Notes under the pieces: model-generated
What the model saw: only the letters and a program-made list of their open reading frames with translations
The model's database searches: none
What the model was told of the DNA's origin: nothing
Made by a program: the position numbers and the translations under genes
Origin: Pseudomonadales bacterium
Lineage (GTDB): Bacteria; Pseudomonadota; Gammaproteobacteria; Pseudomonadales; Pseudohongiellaceae
Reading direction: 5' to 3'
DNA: 64,000 bases
Assembly: GCA_024234365.1 (NCBI GenBank)
Contig: JACKOK010000001.1
Span: forward strand, 248,001-312,000
Shown: positions 28,310 through 36,772 of the stretch, piece after piece
Layout of the letters: every line of letters starts with the position of its first letter
How positions within the stretch are numbered: the first letter of the stretch is position 1

Positions 28310-30688
28310 TCAGGTCTTTTCTGCCAGTGCGTCCCGCCAAAGCGGCGGTTGCTGCCAGTTCTGCAGCCACTGCTCGAATGCCTGGGCCGTCAATGGCCGC
28401 GAAATGGCATAGCCCTGGCCGTGGAGGCAGCCCATGCGGATCAGCTGCGCTCCCTGCTCAAGTGTCTCCACGCCCTCGGCGATGATGGAAATCCCGAAGG
28501 ATTCTCCCATACCGATGATGCCGCGGATAATGGCGGTATCGCCCGCATCCTTCTCCATATTGGCCACAAAGCTCTTGTCCAGTTTCAACCAGTCTATGGG
28601 CATGCGGCGCAGATAGGACAGGGAGGAATAGCCGGTACCAAAATCGTCGATGGCGATGCTGACGCCGAGCTCACGACACGCCTTGAGCGTGGCGATGGCC
28701 ACACACATGTCCTGCATGGCGCTGTTTTCCAGCATCTCGATCTGCAGGCATTGCGCAGACACCTCCTGGTGTTTTTTCAACAGGGCGCGCAACTGGCGTG
28801 AAAATTCCGGGTTCTGAATGCTCATGGCGCTGATATTGATGCTGAGCTCCAGGTGCGGGAAACGCTCCTGCCACAGGGACAGGTGGTGGATCGCTTCCTG
28901 CATGACCCACTGGTCGATGTGCATGGCGATGGGGTGGTTCTCGGTAACCGGAATGAATTCTCCGGGGCCGATAAGCCCTTTCTCCGGATGCTGCCAGCGG
29001 ATCAAGGCTTCGGCGCCAATGACGGCGCCGCTGAGCATATTCACTTTGGGCTGGAAGTACAGCTCGAACTCCTGTTTCTGCAGGCCCCACTCGATCTGCG
29101 CCAGCAGCAGGTGATGGCTGCGTTCGGCATCCTCCTGCGCCTGGTCCAGTATGTGGTATTGCGATGTCCCGTGAACCTTGGCGAGATACAGGGCGTGCGC
29201 CACCTGCCGGAGCTGTTCCTCGGAGTTGGAGTGGTACTTGTGCTCGTGGTATTTCACCCCAAGGCAGAGTGTCAGGGAGACGGTGTTCTCGCCAAACTTC
29301 ACCGGTTTCTGCAGGGAGCTCATCAGCTTCGGGACATAGCTGCGTAGCGTGGCTTTGTCTGGCGGGTTGTCGATCACCAGCAGAAACTCATCGCCGCCCA
29401 GGCGTGCGATGCGGGAATTTGCGGGGAGCGCGGCGAGCATGTGCTTGGCAAAGCTTTTCAGCAACTGGTCGGCGGTTTCGATGCCGAGACGTTCGTTCAT
29501 GCGGGTGAAATTGTCCAGGTCCGCATGGATGATGAGCAGATCACTTTCCGAGGCCTTGATGAGGGTGTCCAGATGGCGTTTGATGCCATTGCGGTTGAGC
29601 AGGCCGGTCAACTCGTCGTAATAGGCAACGTGCTCCAGTGCCTGCTGATACCGTTTGCGTTCGCGAATATCGCGAAATACGCCGACCAGATGGGTTTCCC
29701 CATTGCGTTTGAAGGGGCCGCCGGCACTGATCTCTACATCGATTTTTTGCCCCTGAATATTGATGGCGACTGTTTCAAAGCGTTCGCTGATCGCTCCTTT
29801 TTCTGCCTGTGCCGCCAGGCGGGCAAGATTTCGGGTGTGAATCCCATGGTCTTTTTCATGGAGCAGATCTAGCAGATTCATCTTGCGCAATTGTGCAATC
29901 GAATAGCCTGTCAGATTCGCCGCAACGGAGTTCACGTCCATGATGCGCCCATCGGGCAGATCAATGACAATGACGGCATCGGGAATTGCCTCGAACAGAA
30001 TCTGGTAGCGCTCCTCGCTCAGGGAGAGCGCCTGTTCGGACAGCTGCCGGTTGCTTTCCTGCAGTTCGGCCTCCGCCCGCTGGCGGGCTATGCGCTGGCG
30101 GATCAGTTCAATCGTGCTGGCGCTGAGTTTGCCGTACATTTCCAGCACGGACTTGACCAGGGTGGACAAAACCCCGGTCATTTCCTTCTCGGCGCACTGC
30201 AAGGCGGTCTCGATGTCCTTTCCCTTGTCCATGTGCAGGGTGGCGAGCGCCATGCGCTTGTCGTTGTCCAGGATGTGAAAGGCAAGCCAGTGGGTCAGAA
30301 AACCGAGCAGGTCATCCACGAAGTCTTCAAGATTGCCCTTGCTTGCCTGGATGGATTGGACCTTGACAAAGAAATCGTGGTGGGAGTGTTCATGGGCGGC
30401 CAGAAGCGGGTGCCCCTCGAAATGCCGGTGCCAGATTTCCTCCTCGCTGCGGAAGTGATAGACCGCATAGTCGGCAAGATCAGCGATGATGCCTGCCACT
30501 TCCTCGTCGGAACTGCTGGCCGACATGCAATGCCGGGCCAGTTTGTTCAGGATGGCGACCAGATTCCGGTGCTGCTCGTCAATAAGGTCGATTCCCGTGG
30601 CGAAATTGTCGCTCCACGGGAATATATCGAAACTGGCATTCTCGTCTGACTGTGCGTCCGACCTCTTCTTTGAGCTGGTGTCTTTCAT
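28310..30688 (-). CDS. Bacteriohemerythrin-PAS-GGDEF-EAL c-di-GMP protein
   Basis: An N-terminal hemerythrin domain (about residues 22-165) has the di-iron ligand pattern: 'IDEQHRNL', 'YHFRSEEEIWHRH' with H-x3-E, 'HEHSHHDFF' and 'HWLAFHILDNDKRM'. A PAS domain (about 225-345), a GGDEF domain ('RLGGDEFLL', no I-site R-x-x-D before it) and an EAL domain follow. The EAL domain has 'GAEALIRWQHPEKG', 'IAIDDFGTGYSSL' and 'EGVETLEQG', all metal-binding segments present. Hemerythrin binds O2 reversibly, so this is likely an oxygen- or iron-tuned c-di-GMP phosphodiesterase or dual enzyme in the cytoplasm. Confidence 0.93.
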   Translation of the reverse strand: MKDTSSKKRSDAQSDENASFDIFPWSDNFATGIDLIDEQHRNLVAILNKLARHCMSASSSDEEVAGIIADLADYAVYHFRSEEEIWHRHFEGHPLLAAHEHSHHDFFVKVQSIQASKGNLEDFVDDLLGFLTHWLAFHILDNDKRMALATLHMDKGKDIETALQCAEKEMTGVLSTLVKSVLEMYGKLSASTIELIRQRIARQRAEAELQESNRQLSEQALSLSEERYQILFEAIPDAVIVIDLPDGRIMDVNSVAANLTGYSIAQLRKMNLLDLLHEKDHGIHTRNLARLAAQAEKGAISERFETVAINIQGQKIDVEISAGGPFKRNGETHLVGVFRDIRERKRYQQALEHVAYYDELTGLLNRNGIKRHLDTLIKASESDLLIIHADLDNFTRMNERLGIETADQLLKSFAKHMLAALPANSRIARLGGDEFLLVIDNPPDKATLRSYVPKLMSSLQKPVKFGENTVSLTLCLGVKYHEHKYHSNSEEQLRQVAHALYLAKVHGTSQYHILDQAQEDAERSHHLLLAQIEWGLQKQEFELYFQPKVNMLSGAVIGAEALIRWQHPEKGLIGPGEFIPVTENHPIAMHIDQWVMQEAIHHLSLWQERFPHLELSINISAMSIQNPEFSRQLRALLKKHQEVSAQCLQIEMLENSAMQDMCVAIATLKACRELGVSIAIDDFGTGYSSLSYLRRMPIDWLKLDKSFVANMEKDAGDTAIIRGIIGMGESFGISIIAEGVETLEQGAQLIRMGCLHGQGYAISRPLTAQAFEQWLQNWQQPPLWRDALAEKT

Positions 30689-31518
30689 CCCTAGATACCC
30701 AAGCTTTTATTATTGAGCCCGACTGATGTCGCCAATTTTCTGGCGCGCGGGTGGCCTTTCAATGGCAGGATTCATGGATCCCATTGTTTGAAAAGTGCTC
30801 ATTTTTCGAGCAAGCCGTTGACTTTGCAAGAAAATAATTTCCCGCCTGCGGGGTCGCCTTGCCATGGTATTTTGCGCGGAAATGGCGCCTGGCGTGAATC
30901 AGTCCAGCTGGGAGGTATGCAGCAAGTCGTTACCCGATGGGCTGCTATCAACTCTTTGTCAGCAATACATGCTCAGGTTTTCCTCTTGAGGGCGTGTGTG
31001 AATGAAGGGCGCGGGGAAAAGACTCTCCGGGTGTCTTTGTTTATTGGACGGCGCGAAAGTTTAAATTCTATTGTCATCTAAATATTAAAAGGGGGCTTAT
31101 GTCGTTAATAAGTATTCGTTCTCCCTTGTCTCTTGGCATATTCACGCATGGGGTCATGTGATATTTTCCATTATTGGCGTGTAGTTAATTGATTTGTAAT
31201 AGGTTTTATGTCTGCGAAATTTAAAACTGGCAGTTATTCGATGTCGAAATAATCACAATGAAAAGTGTGACAAGTTGAAACAAAATGAAACAAGAGGTGC
31301 GGAAGGGGGGCATGAGAATTTTTTAAATTTTTGTCTGCTAATTTGTTACAAACTATTGCATTTACGGGTGCTGTGAGAGAGTATCCGCTCGTTCCAGGTG
31401 TGTGGTCGGAACCGACTTATGGTGCTGAATCCGGGGTATGGACGTCTCCCGTTTCAGGCCTGAAGTACGTCTCGTATCTGCAAGCTTCAGATAACAAAAA
31501 GAAATTTAGAGGTGTTAT
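30689..31518. other. Long intergenic region upstream of the first duplicated TBDR
   Basis: I see no gene I can support in about 830 bases. From about 31060 onward it is strongly AT-rich. It contains a direct repeat TGAAACAA (31276-31283 and 31286-31293) and, at 31343-31360, a word shared with the matching region of the second TBDR copy. The likely role is promoter and regulator binding. A 122-codon open frame at 30713-31081 lacks a ribosome site and protein-like composition. Confidence 0.55.
31343..31360 (+). promoter_or_regulatory. Conserved upstream element of TBDR copy 1
   Basis: TTGTTACAA-A-CTATTGCA lies 176 bases before the start codon. The second copy has TTGTTACAA-T-CTATTGCA 162 bases before its start, although most of the surrounding intergenic sequence has diverged. 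Shorter shared words (TCCG followed by CGTTCCA; GGAA-CGGCT-like; AGATAACAA) follow in the same order. This could be a promoter or a regulator site. Confidence 0.6.
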
Positions 31519-34481
31519 ATGCGATTCATCAATCCCCACAAACGTCGTTTGCTTTGCACGGCAATTTCCCTTTCTCTGCTTCCTATTGCTCACCAGTCCT
31601 TCGCTCAGCAGGACGAGGTGGAAGAGGTAGTCGTAACCGGTTCCTACATTCGCCGCAGTGAGGGCTTTACCCAGGCCTCTCAGGTGACTCAGCTCAGCGC
31701 TGACGATCTGGCTGATGAAGGTACCCTGAACCTGGGTGAAGTCATCCAGAACATGTCCTTCGTGGGTGGTCCCTCCTCTTCAGTGACCAACACCATTCAG
31801 GGCACCAGTTCCCGCAGCACCAGCATTGACCTGCGCGGCCTGGGTTCCCGCTCCACGCTGGTGCTGATGGACGGCAAGCGCATCGTTGACAACAACGTCA
31901 ACGCCATGCTGCCAACGATTGCCGTTCAGCGCATCGACATCGTGGCAGACGGTGCGGCGGCACTGTACGGTTCCGATGCCGTGGCCGGTGTGGTCAACTT
32001 TGTCCCCTACAACTCCTATGAAGGCCTGAAGATCGAGGCCTACGGGGAGCAGGATTCCCGCGGTGACTACGACGAAGAGTCCCTGCAGATGCTGTGGGGC
32101 GGCGCCATCGGCGACCTCGATGTCGTCATGGCTGGTCAGTACAAGACCAACAGCCGCCTGGGCTGGGACGAGCGTCCCTATCTGGCGCAGGCCGGTCTGA
32201 ACTACTCCTCCAACGCGCCGGGTAACTATGTGGTGCCCAAGCGTGATGCCTCCGGCAACTACACCGGTTCTTCCGCCAACGCGGCCGACCCGAACTGTGC
32301 ACCGGCTTCCCAGCGTCAGTACTATCAGGCGGACGAGATCAACAACCCCTACGGCATGCTGGTAGGCACCACCTGCTACTTCGACTACGGTGATACCCGC
32401 AGCTATCGTGAGCCGATGGATGTGGCTTCCGTTTTCGCGAATGCTACCTGGGATGTCAGCGATGACCTGACCCTGCGTGGGCAGTACTACAACTCTCGTC
32501 AGTCCAGTTTATCCATCACGTCCACGTCCAACCCGGGTAACTCCCGTATTGCGGAATTGGGTGCCATTCGTGGTGAACTGCCGGGCAACCCCTTCCTGGC
32601 CAAGAACTCTGCCGGCCAGCAGCTCTACGGGGTGGATCTGAACGGTGACGGCCTGCCCGATCGTGGCTCGATCGACAAGAACAATGATGGCCTGATGGAC
32701 TATATCGTCTCCGGCACCACGCCGAACGGTATTCTGCTGCACGAAGACGTGCGTGCGCGTACCCTGCGTCCGATCAACAAGACGCACACCCAAGGGGCGG
32801 GGTTCTTGTCAGACATGGATAACGTGGCCGGCATCAGCGACAGCAACAGCCGTCTGTCACTGCAGGCCGACTTCAAGGTGCCCTTCCTGGAAGGCTGGGA
32901 AGGCATGGCAGCCTATGCCATGAGCGAGCAGAACTATCGTCTGATGGCCACGCAGAACTTCGATATTGAAGCGATGAAGCAGGGCATCAACTGCGACGTG
33001 ATCAACGATCGCGAGTCCTGCTACAACCCCTTCTTCGTGGTGGATCAGTCCACCAACAACAGCGTGCAAGTGATGGAAGCGATTGCGGCCCGTCGTCCGA
33101 AGTACGAGCAGGATTGGCTGAACACCATCGACATCGTGCTCAACGGTGAGGTAGGGCTGGGCGGATTCGAGCTGCCTGGCGGCCCGATCGGTGCGGCCAT
33201 TGGTTACCAGCGTCGTGAAAACAAGTACACCAACACGCCGTCAGTGACCGAGCTGCGTGGCGATACCGGATCGGTGCGCCGTTCCCGGAAGACATCACCA
33301 CCGGCAGCCGTGAGGTGGATGCCTACTTCGTGGAACTGGCGATCCCGGTTCTGCCCAGCGTTGAAGTCGAAGCGGCCGTGCGCCGTGAAGAGTTCAGCAC
33401 CGGCCAGAAGTCCACCGACCCGAAAGTTGGCGTGACCTGGGTTGCGGCGGACTGGCTGACTCTGCGTGCCACTACCGGGGATGCCTTCATTGCGCCGTCT
33501 CTGACCCAGTTGCTGGACCCGGTGAGCTGTGGTCTGTCCACCGTGACCGACCGCTTCTCTCCGTTCTCCGCGTTCACCACCTACTGTGCGGGCGGTAACC
33601 CGGCCCTGAACAATGAGACGTCCACGTCCAATCAGCTCGGCTTCGACCTGACCTTCGGGGACTTCGACCTGTCGGTGACCTGGAACGAGACCGACTTCGA
33701 CAACCGTATCGTCGGTATCTCCGGTCAGCAGATCATGAACGCCGACTTTGCCGCGTTCCAGGCCTGGTCCGGCTTCACCGGCAGTGGTGTGGGTGCGGCG
33801 AACCAGCCTTCTGCCGCACAACTGGCTGCTTGGGTCGCCAGTGGCCTGGCCAACCCGGATATCATCCGCGACCCGAACGACCTGGGCACGATTCTGCAGG
33901 TGACCTCACCGGGCAGCGTGAACGCTCAGAGCGTGAAGGTGACGGCCTATGATATCCAGAGCAACTATCGTTTCAGCCTGAATGACTGGGGTGATTTCCG
34001 TTTGAACCTGCAGGCGACCATGATGGACTCCTTCGAGTACCAGGACAACGCCACCAGCCCGATCGAGGAAGGCGTTGGCAAGGCCAACCTGCTGACCGGC
34101 ACAGCACCTGCCGTGCCCGAGTGGAAGGCCAACCTGCGTCTGGGTTGGGTGCTGGGCAACCACGCAGTGACCGGTACCATTCACTATGTGGATGCGGTGG
34201 ATTGGGACGGCACCAACTACATCCCGGTGATCCAGCGTTTTGCCAATACCACGCCGAACCCGAGCATCATCGGTGGCGAGGTCAAGGCCTGGACCGACTT
34301 TGACGTGGCCTACACCTACCGTGGCGTCAACCTCTACGGTGGCGAGCTGGGCTTCACCATCGGCTCACGGAATGTGTTCGACCGTCAGGCTCAGCGTACG
34401 CCGGACTTCGCCGGTGTTATCGGTGAGCTGCAGGACCCGATGGGTCGTTCCATCTACGCGCGCATGGTTTACGACTTCTAA
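31519..34481 (+). pseudogene. TonB-dependent receptor, duplicated copy 1, frameshifted
   Basis: This is a near-identical paralogue of the intact receptor at 36773-39736. It has a signal peptide (to about SFA-Q, residue 29), TonB box 'EEVVVTG', plug ('VLMDGKRIVDNN', 'DGAAALYGSDAVAGVVNF') and a long barrel. One base is missing after 33267: this copy reads GATACC-GGATCGG where the other reads GATACCTGGATCGG. Translation shifts and stops at 33435 (638 codons). The original frame resumes and runs to 34481; restoring one base gives 987 codons, exactly the length of copy 2. The lesion is not in a homopolymer. Two adjacent calcium-loop-like motifs (DLNGDGLPD, DKNNDGLMD) are retained. It could be a genuine pseudogene or an assembly slip between repeats. 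Confidence 0.93.
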
Positions 34482-34500
34482 GCCTGCCGTGTGTGCCGCA

Positions 34501-34575
34501 AGAGCCTGCGGGTGTTCGACGCAGGCTCTCGTGGAATCCGCAACAAAAAGAAGAGGCCTTTGGGCCTCTTTTTTT
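34501..34575 (+). terminator. Two-hairpin 3' region and terminator of TBDR copy 1
   Basis: A first stem AGAGCCTGC/GCAGGCTCT (34501-34509 with 34521-34529) is followed by a terminator stem AAGAGGCC/GGCCTCTT (34551-34558 with 34563-34570) and a T-run. The same two-hairpin order follows copy 2. Confidence 0.88.
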
Positions 34576-34610
34576 ATGGGTGTTGTTTAGGTTCGGGAGA
34601 GAGCGCTTGC

Positions 34611-35210
34611 TCAGCGCTGCGGGGTGGCCAGCACATTGAAGCTGATGCCCACCCGGTCTTGGTCACTTTTGTTTTCTTCCACGCCGTGATCCATCCAGCC
34701 GGGGAACACATACATTCGTCCCTCTTCCGGCGGCATCATCACTTCTTCGGCAGTAAATTCCGTTATTTTCTCAATGGGGTAGGTCATCATTCTGGACGCC
34801 ACTCTCGGGTCGCGGAAATAAATGCTGCCGCATTCCGGCGCCTTCAGGCTGATGTAGTACACGCCACTGAAATGGCAGTTGGGATGATAGTGAATTCTGT
34901 TGGAGGCGCCGGGCGGGCTGATATTCACCCAGGCCTGGTGGTAGAAAGCCAGGCCGGGTTTGAAATGCAGGGATTCGGCAATGCGCTGGCATACCTGCAG
35001 AATGCGAAGATTGATCTCATCAAAGGCTGGCAATGTCTGCAGGATATTGTCACTTTGCCAGCCCTTCAGGTTGGACTTGTCTACGCCTTGCTGATCCTGC
35101 TGCCGCATCTGTTGGGCTAGCGCCAGTAATTTGGGGTTCAGGGTCTCGCGATCGTCGAACAGGGTTGTCCAGACCATGCTGGGGAATAAAGGCTTGGGAA
35201 TGATTTCCAC
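34611..35210 (-). CDS. Putative 2OG-Fe(II) oxygenase (TIGR02466-like)
   Basis: The protein (about 199 residues) is of the conserved putative 2-oxoglutarate/Fe(II) dioxygenase group. It has 'RIHYHPNCHFSGVYYIS' (His-rich metal segment), 'SIYFRDPR', 'YVFPGWMDHGVEEN' (distal His) and 'DRVGISFNV' (Arg for 2OG). No signal peptide is seen. I place the start at GTG 35210, because an AAAGGTAA ribosome site precedes it and the family's N-terminus (EIIPKPLFPS) begins there. The frame is open to 35399. It lies on the opposite strand between the two TBDR copies. Its substrate is unknown; an amino-acid, peptide or ligand hydroxylase linked to the receptor cargo is possible. Confidence 0.82.
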   Translation of the reverse strand: MEIIPKPLFPSMVWTTLFDDRETLNPKLLALAQQMRQQDQQGVDKSNLKGWQSDNILQTLPAFDEINLRILQVCQRIAESLHFKPGLAFYHQAWVNISPPGASNRIHYHPNCHFSGVYYISLKAPECGSIYFRDPRVASRMMTYPIEKITEFTAEEVMMPPEEGRMYVFPGWMDHGVEENKSDQDRVGISFNVLATPQR

Positions 35211-35520
35211 GCGGCTTACCTTTTCTGTTGGGTTCTGAATAAGACAGTTTAAGTGAAACGAACGATATAGTTGAATCGATTGTGAGTCCAGTGGGCCGCA
35301 GCCGTAATACGCAGAGCTTCGCGATGCCTTTTCCGGGTGAGCGCATCGCCGATGTTTTCGTGCCGTTTGTCGAATAGGGTATTTGCAGGGCTTGAACAAT
35401 AATTTGCGAACTGTTGTTCTTTATGCAGAGCAGTCGCGCCATAATGGCGAAGCGGCACCATGTCTGCCGGTCTGTTCAGCGCTTTCTTAAACAGATCCCG
35501 CCCAACTGGAGAATAGAAGA

Positions 35521-36000
35521 ATGAATAAAAACCGAATGGCGCTTCGTGGGATGAGCGTACTGTTTGTCCTGATGTTTTTCGCTTTCCCGTCCGCGCAGGC
35601 GGCCGAGGAGGAGCAGATCAATATTGACGATCTCAGCCCCGCGCAACTGCGGTCGGAAATCGAAAAAATCCAGACGGAATTCTACAGGGTGTTCAACCAG
35701 CTCAATGAGGATGATGACTTTGATGTGGAATGCCGCAAGTACACCCCGACGGGGTCAAATATTCCCCAGACAGGGTGTGAGCCGAGATTTCTCACCAAGC
35801 GTCGGGGTGACAACGCCAATGATTACCGACAGGGTACGGACGAACTGGTTGGCAATGATGCCCTGGTGAAAGAGCTGCAGCCGCAGTTTGAAGAGTTGAC
35901 GGCCAAAATGAACGCCCTGGCAAAGGAAAACCAGTATTTCCGCGAGCTGGGCCAGATTCTGCAGATGCTGCAGGGGCGGCTGAACGAGCTTGCACGCTAG
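35521..36000 (+). CDS. Small exported coiled-coil protein of unknown function
   Basis: The 159-residue protein begins with a signal peptide (cleavage near AQA-AE, residue 28). Mature regions of about 40-70 and 115-158 have heptad-like helices ('AQLRSEIEKIQTEFYRVFNQL', 'LQPQFEELTAKMNALAKEN'). Two cysteines (in 'VECRKY' and 'TGCEPRF') could form a disulfide. I recognise no family. GGAG lies 9 bases upstream of the ATG. It lies between the two TBDR copies, divergent from the oxygenase-like gene with about 310 bases between the starts. Confidence 0.75.
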   Translation: MNKNRMALRGMSVLFVLMFFAFPSAQAAEEEQINIDDLSPAQLRSEIEKIQTEFYRVFNQLNEDDDFDVECRKYTPTGSNIPQTGCEPRFLTKRRGDNANDYRQGTDELVGNDALVKELQPQFEELTAKMNALAKENQYFRELGQILQMLQGRLNELAR

Positions 36001-36772
36001 TGTGTCAAGAGTGAGCGGGCAGACAGGTCTGATCTGCCCGTGCAGCCTTGCTATCCAACGCCTGAGAGGCGCCATTCTGCTTTCCGCGAGTCCTTGTTCC
36101 AGCCAATAGAGTATCGGCAAAATCCCCGGGCTGCCGTCTGACGGCAGCTTTTCCTGCGTACCTTCTTCCACCAGTCTGCGCTTGTTCTCCTGATTTTTTG
36201 CAGGCACGCATCGTGCAACCCCGATTGCAGACGGCTTTGGGTTCCTTTTGCACTCCTGATGAGCTGCGATGGCTGCTTGCTGATTTGTTACCGTTTGTGC
36301 CTTCGCGTCATGGGGGTGAGTAGCAGATTTCCGCAAGCTTTGATGATAGCTGCAGCGCCATAAATTCGATGTCATAGCATATGCAGGGATGGGGGTGGCA
36401 AGAGAGGTTTTCTGGCTCGCTTGTCTGAAACGTGGCGACCAAAGTGTGTAGGGTAACGTCTGAAAGTGTGTCAATGGGTAACACTTGTTGGAGTCTGTTG
36501 AACGAGGATTCAGAATTAATTTTGCTATAAATTAATATTTATTAATATCATATGGTTACGATGATTTTCTTTTGATTCTGGAACAGTGTGGATAGTGAAT
36601 CCTCGATTAATTGTTACAATCTATTGCAATTTTGTCTGGGGTAGGACAACATCCGACCGTTCCATATATGCAGTAGGAATCGGCTATGGGGGGGTAAGAA
36701 AGGCGTTTGCGCAATTCTTGGTGCTGCCATAGTAATTAGAGGTCTTAAGATAACAATAACTAGGAGCGATAT
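36001..36772. other. Intergenic region upstream of TBDR copy 2
   Basis: No supportable gene is present. A hairpin CGGGCAGA/TCTGCCCG (36016-36040) just after the small exported gene may end its transcript. A second one, CTGCCGT/ACGGCAG, is at 36131-36147. From about 36510 the DNA is very AT-rich and includes ATTAATA-TT-TATTAAT (36531-36546) and the element shared with copy 1. SD AGGAG is at 36762-36766. Confidence 0.55.
36611..36628 (+). promoter_or_regulatory. Conserved upstream element of TBDR copy 2
   Basis: TTGTTACAA-T-CTATTGCA, 162 bases before the start, matches the element before copy 1 at 17 of 18 positions in otherwise divergent DNA. Confidence 0.6.

Noticed and set aside
30713..31081. 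122-codon open frame in the long intergenic region
   Set aside because: It has no ribosome site, its composition is unlike protein, and there is no counterpart upstream of TBDR copy 2.
31276..31293. CRISPR-like short repeats
   Set aside because: Only two 8-base copies 10 bases apart; no array, spacers or cas genes anywhere in the window.
31331..31630. Leader-like open frame running into TBDR copy 1
   Set aside because: It overlaps the receptor start in another frame and is not conserved in the matching region of copy 2.
33262..33315. Programmed frameshift in TBDR copy 1
   Set aside because: There is no slippery heptamer at the site, and copy 2 carries the extra base in the same context; a simple deletion explains it better.
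36005..36253. 82-codon minus-strand open frame
   Set aside because: No start signal or protein-like pattern; probably intergenic.
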